Positions 20,924 to 32,790 of a DNA stretch of 64,000 nucleotides are shown here, piece after piece (positions within the stretch are counted from its first letter, which is position 1; every line of letters begins with the position of its first letter). The stretch is from Paracentrotus lividus (taxonomy: Eukaryota > Echinodermata > Echinoidea > Camarodonta > Echinidae). The translations under genes and the position numbers were made by a program. The notes under the pieces are model-generated. The model was not told the DNA's origin, made no database searches, and saw nothing but the letters and a program-made list of their open reading frames with translations. The stretch lies in NCBI GenBank assembly GCA_940671915.1, contig CALNVZ010003430.1, forward strand, positions 21,281,208 through 21,345,207. Reading direction: 5' to 3'.

Positions 20924-23706
20924 TGTATTGTTTTTGTTAATTGTTATTCAAACTTTGAATCCACCACCTTCATGGCATTATTGTCTGTAAATATCTATGT
21001 TGTAAATATGAAATACCAAGGAAAAAGGAGAAAAAAAAGGCCTACAAATAATTGTCTATATCCTTGTTTTACAACTCGTCAGGAAATGATCTTGACATGT
21101 GTATGTTTATCTTCGATATCGATGAAAAGGTTTTTTGTACATGTATGTGTTGAACGAGGTTATAAAGTTATAACATTATTGTCCTGGTAAAAAGACTTGT
21201 TACATGTACCTTGGGCAAAAAATAATATGTATTTACCAAGTTTAAGATAAACAAGATAAAGTTAATCTATTTTTATTAAACCTTTACAATCTTTATATTG
21301 TAAAATATATGATAGTTCAATACTATCATTTTTTGTCTGAATATGAAATGCTCTCCCTCATAAATTTAACAACGTATTGTGAACTAAGTTGACCAGGCAT
21401 CATGTACATTAATGAATTTTATGTTGCCTCTTTGGGTTTTTTTTTTCTTCTTCAATGTAACTCATAACATGAGATAACATGTTCTACAAAGTAAATTATC
21501 TCATGTATAATGACTGTAGATTTCAATATTAAGCAAAATATATATATGACAATATTAATACTTTATGAAAGACACATGTACACGTATAACTCAGTTTCAG
21601 CACAATTTTTCCTTATTTTGTGCATTGTAATATATAACACTTAATGGATTCAGAACTTGCATATATTTTATAACTTCTTTGTAATGTCTACCTCAAAGTC
21701 AAGTAGTATGTAAACTCAATCAAAAACAACTCATTTCAACAGAGATATATCACATTAATTAGCAGGGTAAGATAAAATAATATGTGTCCAAAGGATATAA
21801 TCATGCTAGAATATGGTTAGTGAATAATTCATATATTATTTGAAGTCCCTATCACTACAGGGGAAGGCAAGATTGAACGATTGGGGGAACGTTGACAATC
21901 TGTCCACACATTACCAAACAATATGAAACAGACTTGCGGAGTTGAGAACTCAAGAAATCGAAAGAAACTTTCGATTTATCATAGAGCGCAAAGTTGAAGG
22001 CTCGTGGAAACAACTGCAGTGGTCAATTTTGAAATCTTGTTATGAAAATAACCTTGAATGTTTAGATGTACATCATTGACAAGACTGCACTTATATGCAG
22101 CAGAATATATCATCATATTTGATACATGTATGTATAGGTATTTTTAAAGTGTCATCTTGTTTAACTACATGTATGAATTTTGTTTCTTGTGCTTGTTTGT
22201 ACATAATGATACTGAATGCTTATACAAATTCATGTTTATCAGAAATGTTATGAGGAGATTACCTGTGCGCTCGTTCCCATTGGACTGTTGTATTACATTT
22301 ATTGATATTTCAACAGTAGATATTTACCATCATGATCATAAATCCTGAGGCTAATGGCAGTGGAAACAGGTTTTTATGTATGGGATATCAGTGAAAACTC
22401 TTCCTCTAACTTCATGTGTAATGAAATTGGTTATATTCCAGTAAACTACAAGTGTTTGTTATCATTAGAATTCATGGAATATCTGGATTCAGAAACTACA
22501 TAAAAATATCTGGCAACTTATGGGTCATTTTAAGTTGGCCGGTCAAAGCTGTGTCTTTTTCCGAATCCAACAGGTATTTCTTGAAGCGGTCATAAGTCGA
22601 GCATGGCTGAAATAAAGAATCTCTTCAGTACTCTTTAAACTGCATTGTTAACCCTTTGCATGCCACATTAATTTTAAGCATAAAAAGTAGACTTTTCTCT
22701 TTAATTATTAAAAAAAGTATAAGAATATTTGCTTAGTAAGAACTACTAGAAATTACGCCGCAGACCTGGTCCTAGCATTATCAGTGATTTTCAGATCTTT
22801 TAGCCCAGCCATTACAGAGAAAACAACAATTAATAAGTACAATTGTGACTATAGTCGAACTTGGCAGGCAAAAAGTTAAACATGAAAGCTTGAGAATTTT
22901 TTTTGACAGATAAACAAATTTGATACCCTTGAAAAATATGCTCTTGAAGTGAAATAAATAACGGTTTGGATACCCATGTTGAAATTTCGTTCTGCATCAG
23001 AAGACTGTTCACGAATGATTCTGCAATACCGTTTGGATGGGTCTCGAGTACTTCTGAGCACTCTCTCAATGATAAGTATTTTGATTTAATTGTTTTGATG
23101 CGTTTACTAATAAATTGTTATTCAATCATGAATTTGTATTTAAAAACTAAAGGGGGAATGTAATATGGTTTAATGAGCTTTTAAAACTTTGTCTAAAGGT
23201 GATTTACTTGAAAGCAATATTCAAATTGACACATATCAGTAGATATAGAAGCCTAATATAAAAACTTAGATACCTCATATTGTGAGAATCTTTAGAATTC
23301 TCCAAATGTACTCTCATCATTAACTATAAAGTTTAGCCTTGAAGAGCATATTAGGAAGTATAGACAGCCATGTTCATTAAAGGGAAAGGTGGTGATTTCA
23401 AAACAGCAGATGGAAGTTTTTATTTGAAGTGTAATTTGGGGGTCACACCAGGTCATAAGCTATTTGGGACGTGCGTGCAACACAGCTTGTGTTGCATGCA
23501 AGTTTCATGTAGCCGTCGTTGACCGTCGTCAACCATAGTCGTTTCTTAGGAAAGATATTTTCAAAAACTCTTACATACGAAGTATGAACAAGGTAAAATC
23601 AGTCTGAGAGAGTTGCATGCTGCACGTACATGTATGACTTGTTGCAACAACCACGTAATCAACTCAATGGCTCTGAGACAATTTCTTCCACAATTCAAGA
23701 CCAGGT

Positions 23707-23884
23707 GGGTGTTTCACAAAGAGTTAAGTAGGCTTAAAAATCGCACGTCCCTAGATGCGTGCAGTATATAACGCATCACCTCATTGGTCAGAGAAGTTTA
23801 TCAATTAGAGTGCACGTTATATTACAGGATGCCCATAGAAGATAAGTGCGACTTTAAGTCTACTTAACTCTTTGTGAAACACCC
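23707..23884. mobile_element. Foldback (MITE-like) element, 178 bp
   Basis: gggtgtttcacaaagagtta and taactctttgtgaaacaccc are exact reverse complements, followed by agtaggcttaaa / tttaagtctact. There is no coding content. The centre is cattggtcagag-type unique sequence. Confidence 0.9.
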
Positions 23885-26581
23885 CCCTAGACACAACGGG
23901 AATGCCCTTTTTACCCAGTGGATACAGGAACAGGAGCGTTTCCTGTATTAAAGGCGTAAATATTCATATAATGAATGAAAGCGCCGTAAAATATAAAAAC
24001 AACAAACAACAATGGGAGTGAGAAATTTTAGTTGTCAACAGGTTAAACTATTGTTTTCTGATACTTTGTTTCTATTATTGGTCAATAACAATGTAAATAT
24101 TTAAATAAGCACAAAGTCAATAGTGAACTTACTTAATACAAAATGGATGACATGCCTCATGTATTGATAGCCAATTGAACAACATTATTCTATTTTTTAC
24201 TTTCTACTTTGAAATATTTTTCTATTGACCAGTAAAGTACATATTATTGATATTTGATTGATTTGATGTCAAGTAGTAAATTTTGAATTGATAAGAAATC
24301 TTATTGAATTTGCAAAAAATATGTATTTGAAAAATGCAGGAATTGTAGTGATATAATTGTGCCAAAATTGATTTGAATGAAATATAAGAAAAAGTACAGA
24401 TGTGTAAGTTCATGATTATACTAAAGTTGTACATTAAAGGTGAGAATGTATTTTAATTTGTCACATGTAATTGTCAAACCATCAATTTTATTTTCTTGTG
24501 TGCTTGCTCTTCATTTTTGTTTTCATGAAATCGGACAAAAATGTATTCTGAAGAAATTTAGAATTTTTTTTCATAGATGTGTAAAATCTAAGTTGAAGAG
24601 TTGACAAGGTCATGTATGTAATTTCTTTGCTAGAGTAGTGTTGAGGAAGCAAATACAAATTGAATAGTTTTCCCTGCATCCAAAATCCACTATTGCATCT
24701 CTTTACAAGAGTATGTATTTGATTTTGGATTCATTTGATTTTTGCTTTAATTAAAACGATCAATAATAATTATTATTTCCAACATTTTTAAAATCTGCTA
24801 AATGAATCATGAAAACAAAATGATGAGTGTTGATAATTATAATGATTTGTAATTTATTATTATGTCAAAGATTTTGTCCCTCCAGATAATAGTAAATATG
24901 ATCATTGTGAAATCAAAATTGTAAATTTCATTTTGTTTTGTTATTGGGTTGATACAGTCTTATCTTTACCTGGTATTTTATTTTATTGTAATGTTGGAAA
25001 ATCATTTAAAGAAAGGAGTTTATCTTTCCTATGTAATACTTCTATGCTCTGTATAGGTACATTAGTTTCTATGTTTTTATCTTGACAAGAAAAAGATCAA
25101 CTCTGTCTCTATACATAAATAGAAAAAGATTACTGCTTTGAAACTTTATTTACTTTGTATTATGTATATGACACAATAAACAATGTTTTCCATGCCACTG
25201 TTTACTTTTAAAAAGTTTTGTTTACAAAATCATATATGTCGACCCTCTCATAAATATCAGTTGTTGGTTATGTATGAATACATTTTTAAACATGATTTGG
25301 ACAGAAATTCCACCATTTGCAGTTGAATTGTTAACGAAACGTTACCAGTCTTATTAATGCTGGCCTTTGCCTGAAATTGGAATTTTGCCCTATTAATTAA
25401 TAGGAAATGTAATTTGTCTTTATTTCTAATTCTGTGTTAAAGAAATGTGGCATCCTTTGTAAAGAATGTTACCAGGTCATCTTATTATACAGACAAGTCA
25501 TGTAATTATATAGACTAAGTGGATATATTAGACAAAATGGTCAAGGCCTTACTGGAAATTAGAAAAAATGGTAAATATGCCAAGTGGCAATTAGTCCAAA
25601 TAATTAGACAAACTGGTTGTAGACAAAAGGAATTAAACATATTGGTTATAAACCAAGTGGTTATTCACTAATGTAGAATCACCTTTTACTTGTTCCTTGA
25701 GTCAATCAGTACAAAACAAAATTAGATACAATCGATTTAATATGATTTGTTAACCTATGAATGTACCTTGCCGTTTATTAAAACAATTATAATAAAATCA
25801 TGATCATGTCCTCCTCCCCCCCCCCCCCCCCCCCCCTCCTTGGTTACGCTGCTGAAGACAATTCTTAACCACACTGAAATTTCATGTATACTAACTTTGT
25901 AGATATATTTTGTGGAAGAAAAATAAAATTACTTTTCTTTTTTGTGGCAATTCAATAAAATCTAAAAAATGTCAATGTATGTTTTGGTTTTCTCGTTATT
26001 CAATTGTCCTTTGGTTTTATTTTGGTGTAAACTATGAACTCGCATAAGCAGCTCATAATAATAAGATTATACACTTTATGTTTCGGCGATGACCATATTC
26101 ATATCACACGTAAATAAATTCTTTATTAACTCCTTGGGCAGAAGTGGAAGCGGTAGGAGTAAAGAGTGATGTGGTATAATGTCAGGGTGAGCGGGGAGAG
26201 ACGATGATGGAAAGAAAACGTGGAGTAAAAGAGAAATTGGAAAATAGAAAAAGGAAAGAGAGATAGAGGGAGGGTGAGGGGCAAGGGTCAAAGGCATTTA
26301 TAAAGATCCTAAAAACTGCTTAAAAAGTAATACGTAAGTAACAAAGCACACGCATGGACCACGACAAACGGATTATTTACAGTTAGCTAATACTGACAGG
26401 TTTATATTTCTCTATTTCTTTTTCTTCAAATAATTACTTTTGTTTGTGAATCTTTTATCATTATGAATAGTCTTTCCTATATTACTATCGATTACTAGTA
26501 TTACATACCGATGTCTATTGTTCTTTCTTTTCTTTTTTTTTAATGAGGGAGTGTTCTAAGTTATTTAGATAAGTCTCGATC

Positions 26582-27443
26582 TTATGCAACGAGATGTTTC
26601 ATAGTTTCACATTGCGATCGGAAAGAATTCACGATTTCTTGCTCTTCGGGTTTCATCGCGTTTGGCATTTGCTGGGCTTTCATGTCTTCGGTGAATATCG
26701 AATTTCTTCGGGTGGTTTCGGCCGCTCGATGGTGCTTCGCGCCCGCGAGATGGGCGATCTTTGAACCGGTTGAATACTGGAGATCATGGAGCTCGTGTTC
26801 ACGATCTTTCTCCTGTGTGCAAAAATAAAAAATAAAAATAATATAACCCCGGAGAAATCCAGAAATACACCCTTTTGTAAACCCAAGAAGAGGGTCCCGT
26901 CTTGTAAAAATTTCATGAAGTTGAAGTCGGCAATATTTAAATTTGACTGAGCAATTTCCATCCTTTGTCATAAAATAAAGTGTCATGGGCTTTTGTAGTT
27001 TTCTGTTTTGCCTCTTTAAAAGCAGCGGTGGAATACAAAATTTGGAAATAGGGGGATGCGTAATGCAAATCCGAAAAAGGTGGAGGCGGCAGAAGGCACT
27101 TCGCTTAGATATTATTCTATTTAACATGTATACTAATGTGTGGTTCACGGCAAAAAAAAGAAGGAAAAAAAGGAGGGGGATGGGCAGTGCACCCTTGGCC
27201 CCCGGCCTGGATTCGCCACTGAAAGAAGTTCATTTCATAATATTATATCGACGCATCTTTTGGAAAAACAAAATTCAACGACGATGACGCTGCTCATAAA
27301 CATACCTGACAGCGTGACGTATACGTCGTCAAATCGACCGCCGAAAGATCACCGTTGCCACCCCCCTGGCTGCAGTTTACCGCAGTGAAGGGCGATTGAC
27401 CGCGGCGCAGATGTGACAACCCGCGTCGAATTGGCCTCTGCAT
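26582..27443 (-). CDS. Two-exon gene, unknown 122-aa protein
   Basis: Exon 1 is 27443 down to 27306 (46 codons, start MQRPIRRGL, donor cag|gtatgt). Exon 2 is 26812 down to 26582 (76 codons plus TAA), after a gcacacag acceptor with a T-rich tract. Both junctions are phase 0. The joined protein is hydrophilic and basic in its first exon, with HDLQYSTGSKIAHLAGAKHH and EDMKAQQMPNAMKPEEQE in the second. There is no signal peptide or membrane segment. I do not recognise the family. Exon 1 and its upstream side are CpG-rich, unlike the flanks, which fits a promoter-proximal exon. The intron holds a repeat with the ctggattcgccactg motif. The gene converges on EEF2K. Confidence 0.5.
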
Positions 27444-27625
27444 TAGAAGACTGTTCTTACGTGACGCTGCATCATGCCGTTATCAGTAGGTCGCTCTGGT
27501 CTGCCACGCCGAGTCTACGCGGGGCGAGGCTCTGACGGGCGTGCCGCGCACACGCCCGCGTGGCTGACTTTGTGACGCTTGGCTTCAAACGCCGACGTCG
27601 GCTGAGCGTTGTGATGGGGTGTAGG
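27280..27625 (-). promoter_or_regulatory. CpG-rich patch, possible promoter of the 26.6-kb gene
   Basis: This is one of the most CpG-dense stretches of the left half of the window, with many cg dinucleotides (for example cgccgacgtcgg and gcgtgccgcgc). It covers the first exon of the unknown minus-strand gene and about 180 bp upstream. It also contains a gacgtc CRE-like core near 27594. Confidence 0.4.
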
Positions 27626-27939
27626 GTGTGCTTGATTCAATTTACTGTGAAAGTAAGAGAAAATTGATATGAAATAAACCAAATAAACAAGTAAAAAAAA
27701 TAAGTTAATTACCCTATTCACATTTTGGTAAAGAAATTAAGGGTTTTTTTTTGGGGGGGGGGGCTGCGTCAAGTTTTTGTTTTAGACTAAAAATGCACTA
27801 TGGTCATTTTGTCAACAATGGTTGATGGGGTCTTTTGGTCTGTCTGATATTAGGTCATTGAAGGGGAAAAGTAATAATTTTCATGAACATTATCTGTGGC
27901 TATAGTTACGAGAAAAAAAAAGTTTGGGGGTCTTTTGAA

Positions 27940-29000
27940 AGTAGAACCTTTTTGGAAAAAATAAAGTTTTGTCCTTTTTGTTTTTAAGCTGCACATTCCA
28001 TATAGAGCATTGTCTGAAGTTTCATGAAATGCATTTTTTTTAATTTTACAAATTTTTCATGCTCATTTGCATAAATTAACAATGCAAAATTTGATAGAAA
28101 ATGGTACTAAATATCATTTATTTGACCCTGACTTGATTGTATATGCTGGTCTCCTTCTTTGATTATGTCATTATACCTTCTAACTTCATTCCTTTAAATT
28201 TAAAATGAAAAAATATGGTGTTGAATTGATTGTTTTAAAGATATTATAGAATAATGATAAAATTCACACAGTGACCCAAAAGTAAAAGTTAACGACACCC
28301 CAAAACCATGGTTCTATTATTTACAATTTTTCTCCAAAGCTAGATATAATGTGCCTTGCATCTCACCAAATATGAAGCATGACAGCTTTTAATTTAGTTT
28401 ATTAATTAACTTTGAAATTGTCACACACGTGACCCCACGGGTCACGTGTGTGACCAACTATGGTCATGCTTAAAAAGGGACCAGGCTATTCGGCCATTCT
28501 TTGAAAAAGTGAACCTAGTGGGGACAATAATTTTTTGGTTTTTGATTTTAAGCTGCATATTCAAAATAGAGCAATGGTCTGAAGTTTCATGAACTGATGT
28601 TTTTTCCGTGATATTTTTGCAATGTTCATGCTCATTTGATATAACATAAATGATATTGAATGGAAAAAGGTAAATAAATATTTTTTTTTACTGGAATGGA
28701 TTGACTGACTTCCTTACTTGGATTACTGTCATTATATTTTTTACTCTATTCCTTTAATTCCAAAAATATGTTGTTAAATTGATTATATTAAGATAATCAA
28801 CCCTGGAAATTAACTGCCCTTCAAATAAGTAACGTGTAAAGCCCGTCTTAACCATGGATTGGTATTATTATAAATATTTCATCAAAGCTAGATTTAATGT
28901 ACCTTGCATCTCACTAAATATGAATCCTGACAAGTTTAATTTGATTATTAAATGCAAACAAATTGGTCAACACGTGACCCGCTGGGTGGGGCGGTCATAA
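27940..29000. repeat. Diverged tandem duplication with CACGTG motifs
   Basis: Two units about 560-570 bp apart share ordered blocks: taagctgcacattccatatagagca / taagctgcatattcaaaatagagca-type sequence (near 27988 and 28550), gtctgaagtttcatgaa, catgctcatttg, then ccttgcatctcaccaaatatgaa-type sequence (near 28352 and 28901), then a CACGTGACC motif. There is no coding capacity. Confidence 0.7.
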
Positions 29001-30055
29001 ATTCTGATTATTTTCACTTTCATTGGCTGAAATTAATTTATTTTAGCATTATTATGCTCAAAATGGTTCTGCAATAATTTTTGCGAAAAAACAACAACAA
29101 AAAAACAAACAAAAAGAACAAACAAACAAACAAAACAAATGGTCGAAAAAATAAGGAAATACTAAGAATTCATAAAACAATAAAATAACAAGGAATTTAG
29201 TTGATATCAAATTTTTTCCAAGTACAATTGTAGGAATCCTATAAAGATTATGCAAACCACAAAATTAGCATTCCAGAAGCTGTAGTTTGTCAATTAGAAA
29301 CAAAAATTATGACTTCATACAATGCGTAAATTAGCATAATTAATTCATATAAATAAATTATTATTATTATGGAAAATTAACAGTGCTTTCTTGTACTTAC
29401 ATCACACACTACAATCGTGCAAATTTTCGGCGCGCTCGCGCCGATCAACAGCCAAGATCTTATAGGGGCATCATGGCCCCCTTCCCTACCCGCCCTTCCC
29501 AGTCTTGACAGCTACCAAACTACTGACGAGGGTTGAGTTCATAAAAATTTTTACCACAGCGGATATAGTAATTGCTCGAAATGTCATTTATTGCATAATA
29601 CATAATATATTCATTTTTCTGTACAATTTGCGATAGGTCACACACGTGACCACTAAATGTCACACACGTGACACCGACATCACGATATAAAATAACAGAT
29701 TAAAAAAGAAATTTCAGAGATGACTCCTATCGCAGTGGTATTTTTGGTAACAGGTCATAATGCATATCTCACAGCAATAAGAACATTTCATCATTTTAAA
29801 ACTCACAGGAATTTTAAAATGAAATTGAACTTTCAAATCATGCCGTTCTGTGAAGTCACACACGTGACCACTTCTTTTGAACCTCGGACCTTGAACATGC
29901 ATATTGTAAATATCAAAAAATATTTACAATGATAGCCAACAAATATATTAGCATGATATAAACATAAATCAGTATGTTTTTAAGAATGTAGAGTTATAGC
30001 CAATTAAAGTCAAGATTTTGCATAATTTCGGTCACAGGTACACGTGACCAAGAAT
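28420..30055. repeat. Cluster of tcacacacgtgacc palindromic motifs
   Basis: The motif tcacacacgtgacc or close variants occurs near 28421, 28438 (inverted), 28970, 29637, 29661, 29857 and 30040. All contain the CACGTG E-box palindrome. The surrounding DNA is AT-rich and non-coding. The motif recurs with the diverged repeat units rather than at a gene start. Confidence 0.7.
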
Positions 30056-30162
30056 GGTCCTTTGGACAATTTTCCCTCAAGGCTTGAAAAATGTTATTTG
30101 TCACTTTAGGGCAAATCTTGAGTCTTCTCTTAACATATAGTGGTCAATAGGGAAACGCAAAT

Positions 30163-31164
30163 ACACTGTTCGTCATAAAGGTGGAATATTTTTTTCTGGC
30201 TCAAGCGACGTTATGTTGCTCCGTTATTAATTTCTTGAATGTGTTTGTCACCGCTTTCTCTTTCTGGGATCCTGGGTACATCTTGGACGTTCCCACAACC
30301 CCTCCCGGGGATTTTTCTTCAAAAAAGATTGTCACCCCCAGAAGATGGCCATTTTCGTCATTTTTTTCTTAATTTTGGGGCCCTATTTTGTTCACGCAAC
30401 CCACCAAGGCCCCCTCAGTTCTACCCCAAGGAAACACGTCTGAGGTGGAGATTTGTTATTGTTCTTTAAATTGAATCTAGAGTTATGGTTACAGGCTCGA
30501 CTCTTTTGTCTAGGGAAGGGGTCAAAATTTATTTTGATTGGGGTTCAACATTCATTTTATTCATTTTTACACCATGGAAATTTCTATCTTCCCTAAATTG
30601 TATTGTAAAATCTCAACCAAACATAAATCAAAATAAAATGTTATCAATAATGACTATTTACAGCCTTGTCATCAAGGCTAAACAAAAAAAAAAATTTAAG
30701 GGGAAAATGATGATAGGGTTAAAGGTGGTTTTTCATTTCTTTTGTTTTCAGCATAAAGATGGAATAAAATATTCCGAATTTTCACCAATCCCGTTTTTTA
30801 CTTCAATCCCTCCCCTAGACAAGAGACCTTAGCCTGTCCCCAGAAATATAGATTTAACTTAAAGAACAATATAAAACAGTACACCTCAGTCGCGTTTCCT
30901 GGGGGTAGGACTGAGGGGGGCTTGATCGGCCGGGAAAACAAAAAATGGCCCCAAAATGAGAAAAAATGAGAAAAATGGGCCCCACGGGGGTTGACAAGAC
31001 TTTTTTGGAAAAAGGTCCACGTGAAGGGTTGGGAAAATGTCCAAGATATAGCCAGGGTCCTAAAAAGTAGAATCAGGGACAAACATACTCAAGAAATTAA
31101 AGTCAGAGCAAAATGATGTCGCTATAGCGGCAAAAAAACATTCCACCTTTATGACGGACAGTGT
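30163..31164. mobile_element. Large foldback element, about 1 kb
   Basis: The ends acactgttcgtcataaaggt and acctttatgacggacagtgt pair almost perfectly. The inverted similarity continues for about 350 bp on each side, for example atcttggacgttcccacaac against the reverse complement of gttgggaaaatgtccaagat. The central about 300 bp is AT-rich. No transposase frame is visible, so this is a non-autonomous long-inverted-repeat element. Confidence 0.88.
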
Positions 31165-32180
31165 AAAAAAATGGACATAATATTTGATAAGATGACATGG
31201 CAAGATAATTATTTTGATATGGTGAGGGCTTTCGATGACTTGGCAGGATAAAAATATCACCATCATGTCAACAAAGTTGCCCTAAATTGATATTTTTAGA
31301 ATATTCACCCCCCCCCCCTTCAAAAAAAACAAAACAAAACAAAAAAAACACGCATCCTCATGGTTGCTTAGGCGGAGGAGACTTCGCATGATCTGGCAAC
31401 GCTCTTTAATACCGAAAGAATAAAGTTTTGTCAAACATTCAGTAGACAATGATATTTTACATTAAAAGGTGAATGATCGTAGCATTTGTAACTTACATAC
31501 TACGCTCGATAAGGTGACTCTAGGGATCGAGAGTATTCGCAAATTCCATGATTGATTACTTTTAATACCATAACAGAGAGTTTCGAATTGTGTCGATGTG
31601 CCGTCTGAACTAGGCTGAGAAGTAAAGAATAGAAGCTGGTGGCTTCTTCATGTATGTGTGACGGTAAAACCTGTCCTCACTACTCGCTGCGGTATCTGGT
31701 CGGCTGAGACGAGGCGTTTCAAGTTCCTCAATACTAGAACTAGCAACTCGAAGAGCTTTGAGCGTCACGCATGGAGAAGTCAGAATTTTATTTTTTATTG
31801 TCAAAAGCTTCCATTCACTACATCTCAACCTCGACACAATTCGAAAACTTTGAATAATAGCTCATCTCACCATTGGTACGGCTTAACTGGACGCTGATCC
31901 GCCTGGCAGCTGGTCCCTTAAGCCCAATAGTGTCGGGTGCAAAATGATGAGGTCCGTGGCCAATGGGCGTGTCTAGATTCTTGTGTACGCTCATTGGACT
32001 CTCGCCAGTTCTGTCACGTGGTTACATGTCAAGGAAAAATAATACAGATATCGCCTGATTTGAGTAGTATAGTTTTCATTAGTGGTGAAAAGGTGATCTT
32101 GATTCTGTGCTATTTCTCGTCAAAAAAATAAAAATAAAAAAATCAGAGGGCATAGTATAATAGAAGTTTGATTCAGTGGT
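31165..32180. other. Non-coding stretch with a short inverted repeat
   Basis: tttcgaattgtgtcga near 31582 recurs inverted near 31836-31851, each followed on its own strand by a gaatagaagct / gaatggaagct motif. It may bound a small element. The 75-codon open frame between them on the minus strand is of doubtful coding value. The rest is unremarkable. Confidence 0.35.
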
Positions 32181-32790
32181 TTAAACGAGGACTCCGGGCT
32201 GAAATGAAAAAGTTTGGTAAAATTAAGTAAAATTCATCAAGCACAACACAGAAAATTTCATCAAAATTGGATGAAAATAACAAAGTTATGCATTTTTTAG
32301 GTATTGACTTTTTTTTGGTAAACAGTTCTTGGCAATTGTCTCATTGTCTCATTTGAATATTTGAATATTCAAATGAGCACACTGATGATGTCACAGTCCC
32401 CCTACTTCTTGCTATTTTATTATATGAAATCCTATTTATCTCATTTTTTCATATATTGTGTGTACAGACAATCTGTCCCTCATACTGATATAAGTAAAAG
32501 CACTTGTGACCTTGAACATTCCACAAGGATTAATCCCTGTTTTTATGTCCTTGGGGCAGAAAATCTTGATAATTGGTATTTCATACAATAAAATACAAAG
32601 AAAGTAGGGGGACTGAGACATCATCAGTTTGCCAATTTGAAGAACTGTTTCCTAAAAAATTCAAAACCTAAGAAAATTCATAACTTTGCTATTTCTTATC
32701 CGATTTTGATGAAATTTTCAGTGTTGTGCTTTTTCGATTTTACTTTATTTTTTCTAATAATGCAAACTCCAGCCCGGATGAGTCCTTTAA
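32181..32790. mobile_element. Long-TIR DNA transposon remnant, 610 bp
   Basis: Arms of about 220-240 bp are inverted copies: aaaatttcatcaaaattgga against the reverse complement of tccgattttgatgaaatttt, and gatgatgtcacagtccccct against agggggactgagacatcatc. The ends are ttaaacgaggactccgggct and agcccggatgagtcctttaa. No transposase is encoded. The short element at 1511-1760 belongs to the same sequence family. Confidence 0.9.

Larger units (their letters stand above)
19972..26075 (+). other. EEF2K 3' untranslated region and AT-rich flank
   Basis: There is no coding exon in this 6-kb stretch. Candidate poly(A) signals aataaa occur at 20149-20154, 22611-22616 and 25175-25180, so the 3'UTR could be short (about 200 bp) or run for kilobases. 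A poly-C run sits near 25820. Dispersed tagacaaa/aaatggt motifs at 25490-25680 resemble the repeat at 40470-40868. Confidence 0.5.

Noticed and set aside
31610-31837. 75-codon minus-strand frame with SSSIEELETPRLSRPDTAASSE
   Set aside because: Coding-like composition, but no start, partner exon or conservation can be shown, and it lies between inverted tttcgaattgtgtcga motifs.
32361-32624. Two overlapping open frames on opposite strands, both with MMSQSPYFL
   Set aside because: They are the two inverted arms of the 610-bp transposon read in opposite directions.
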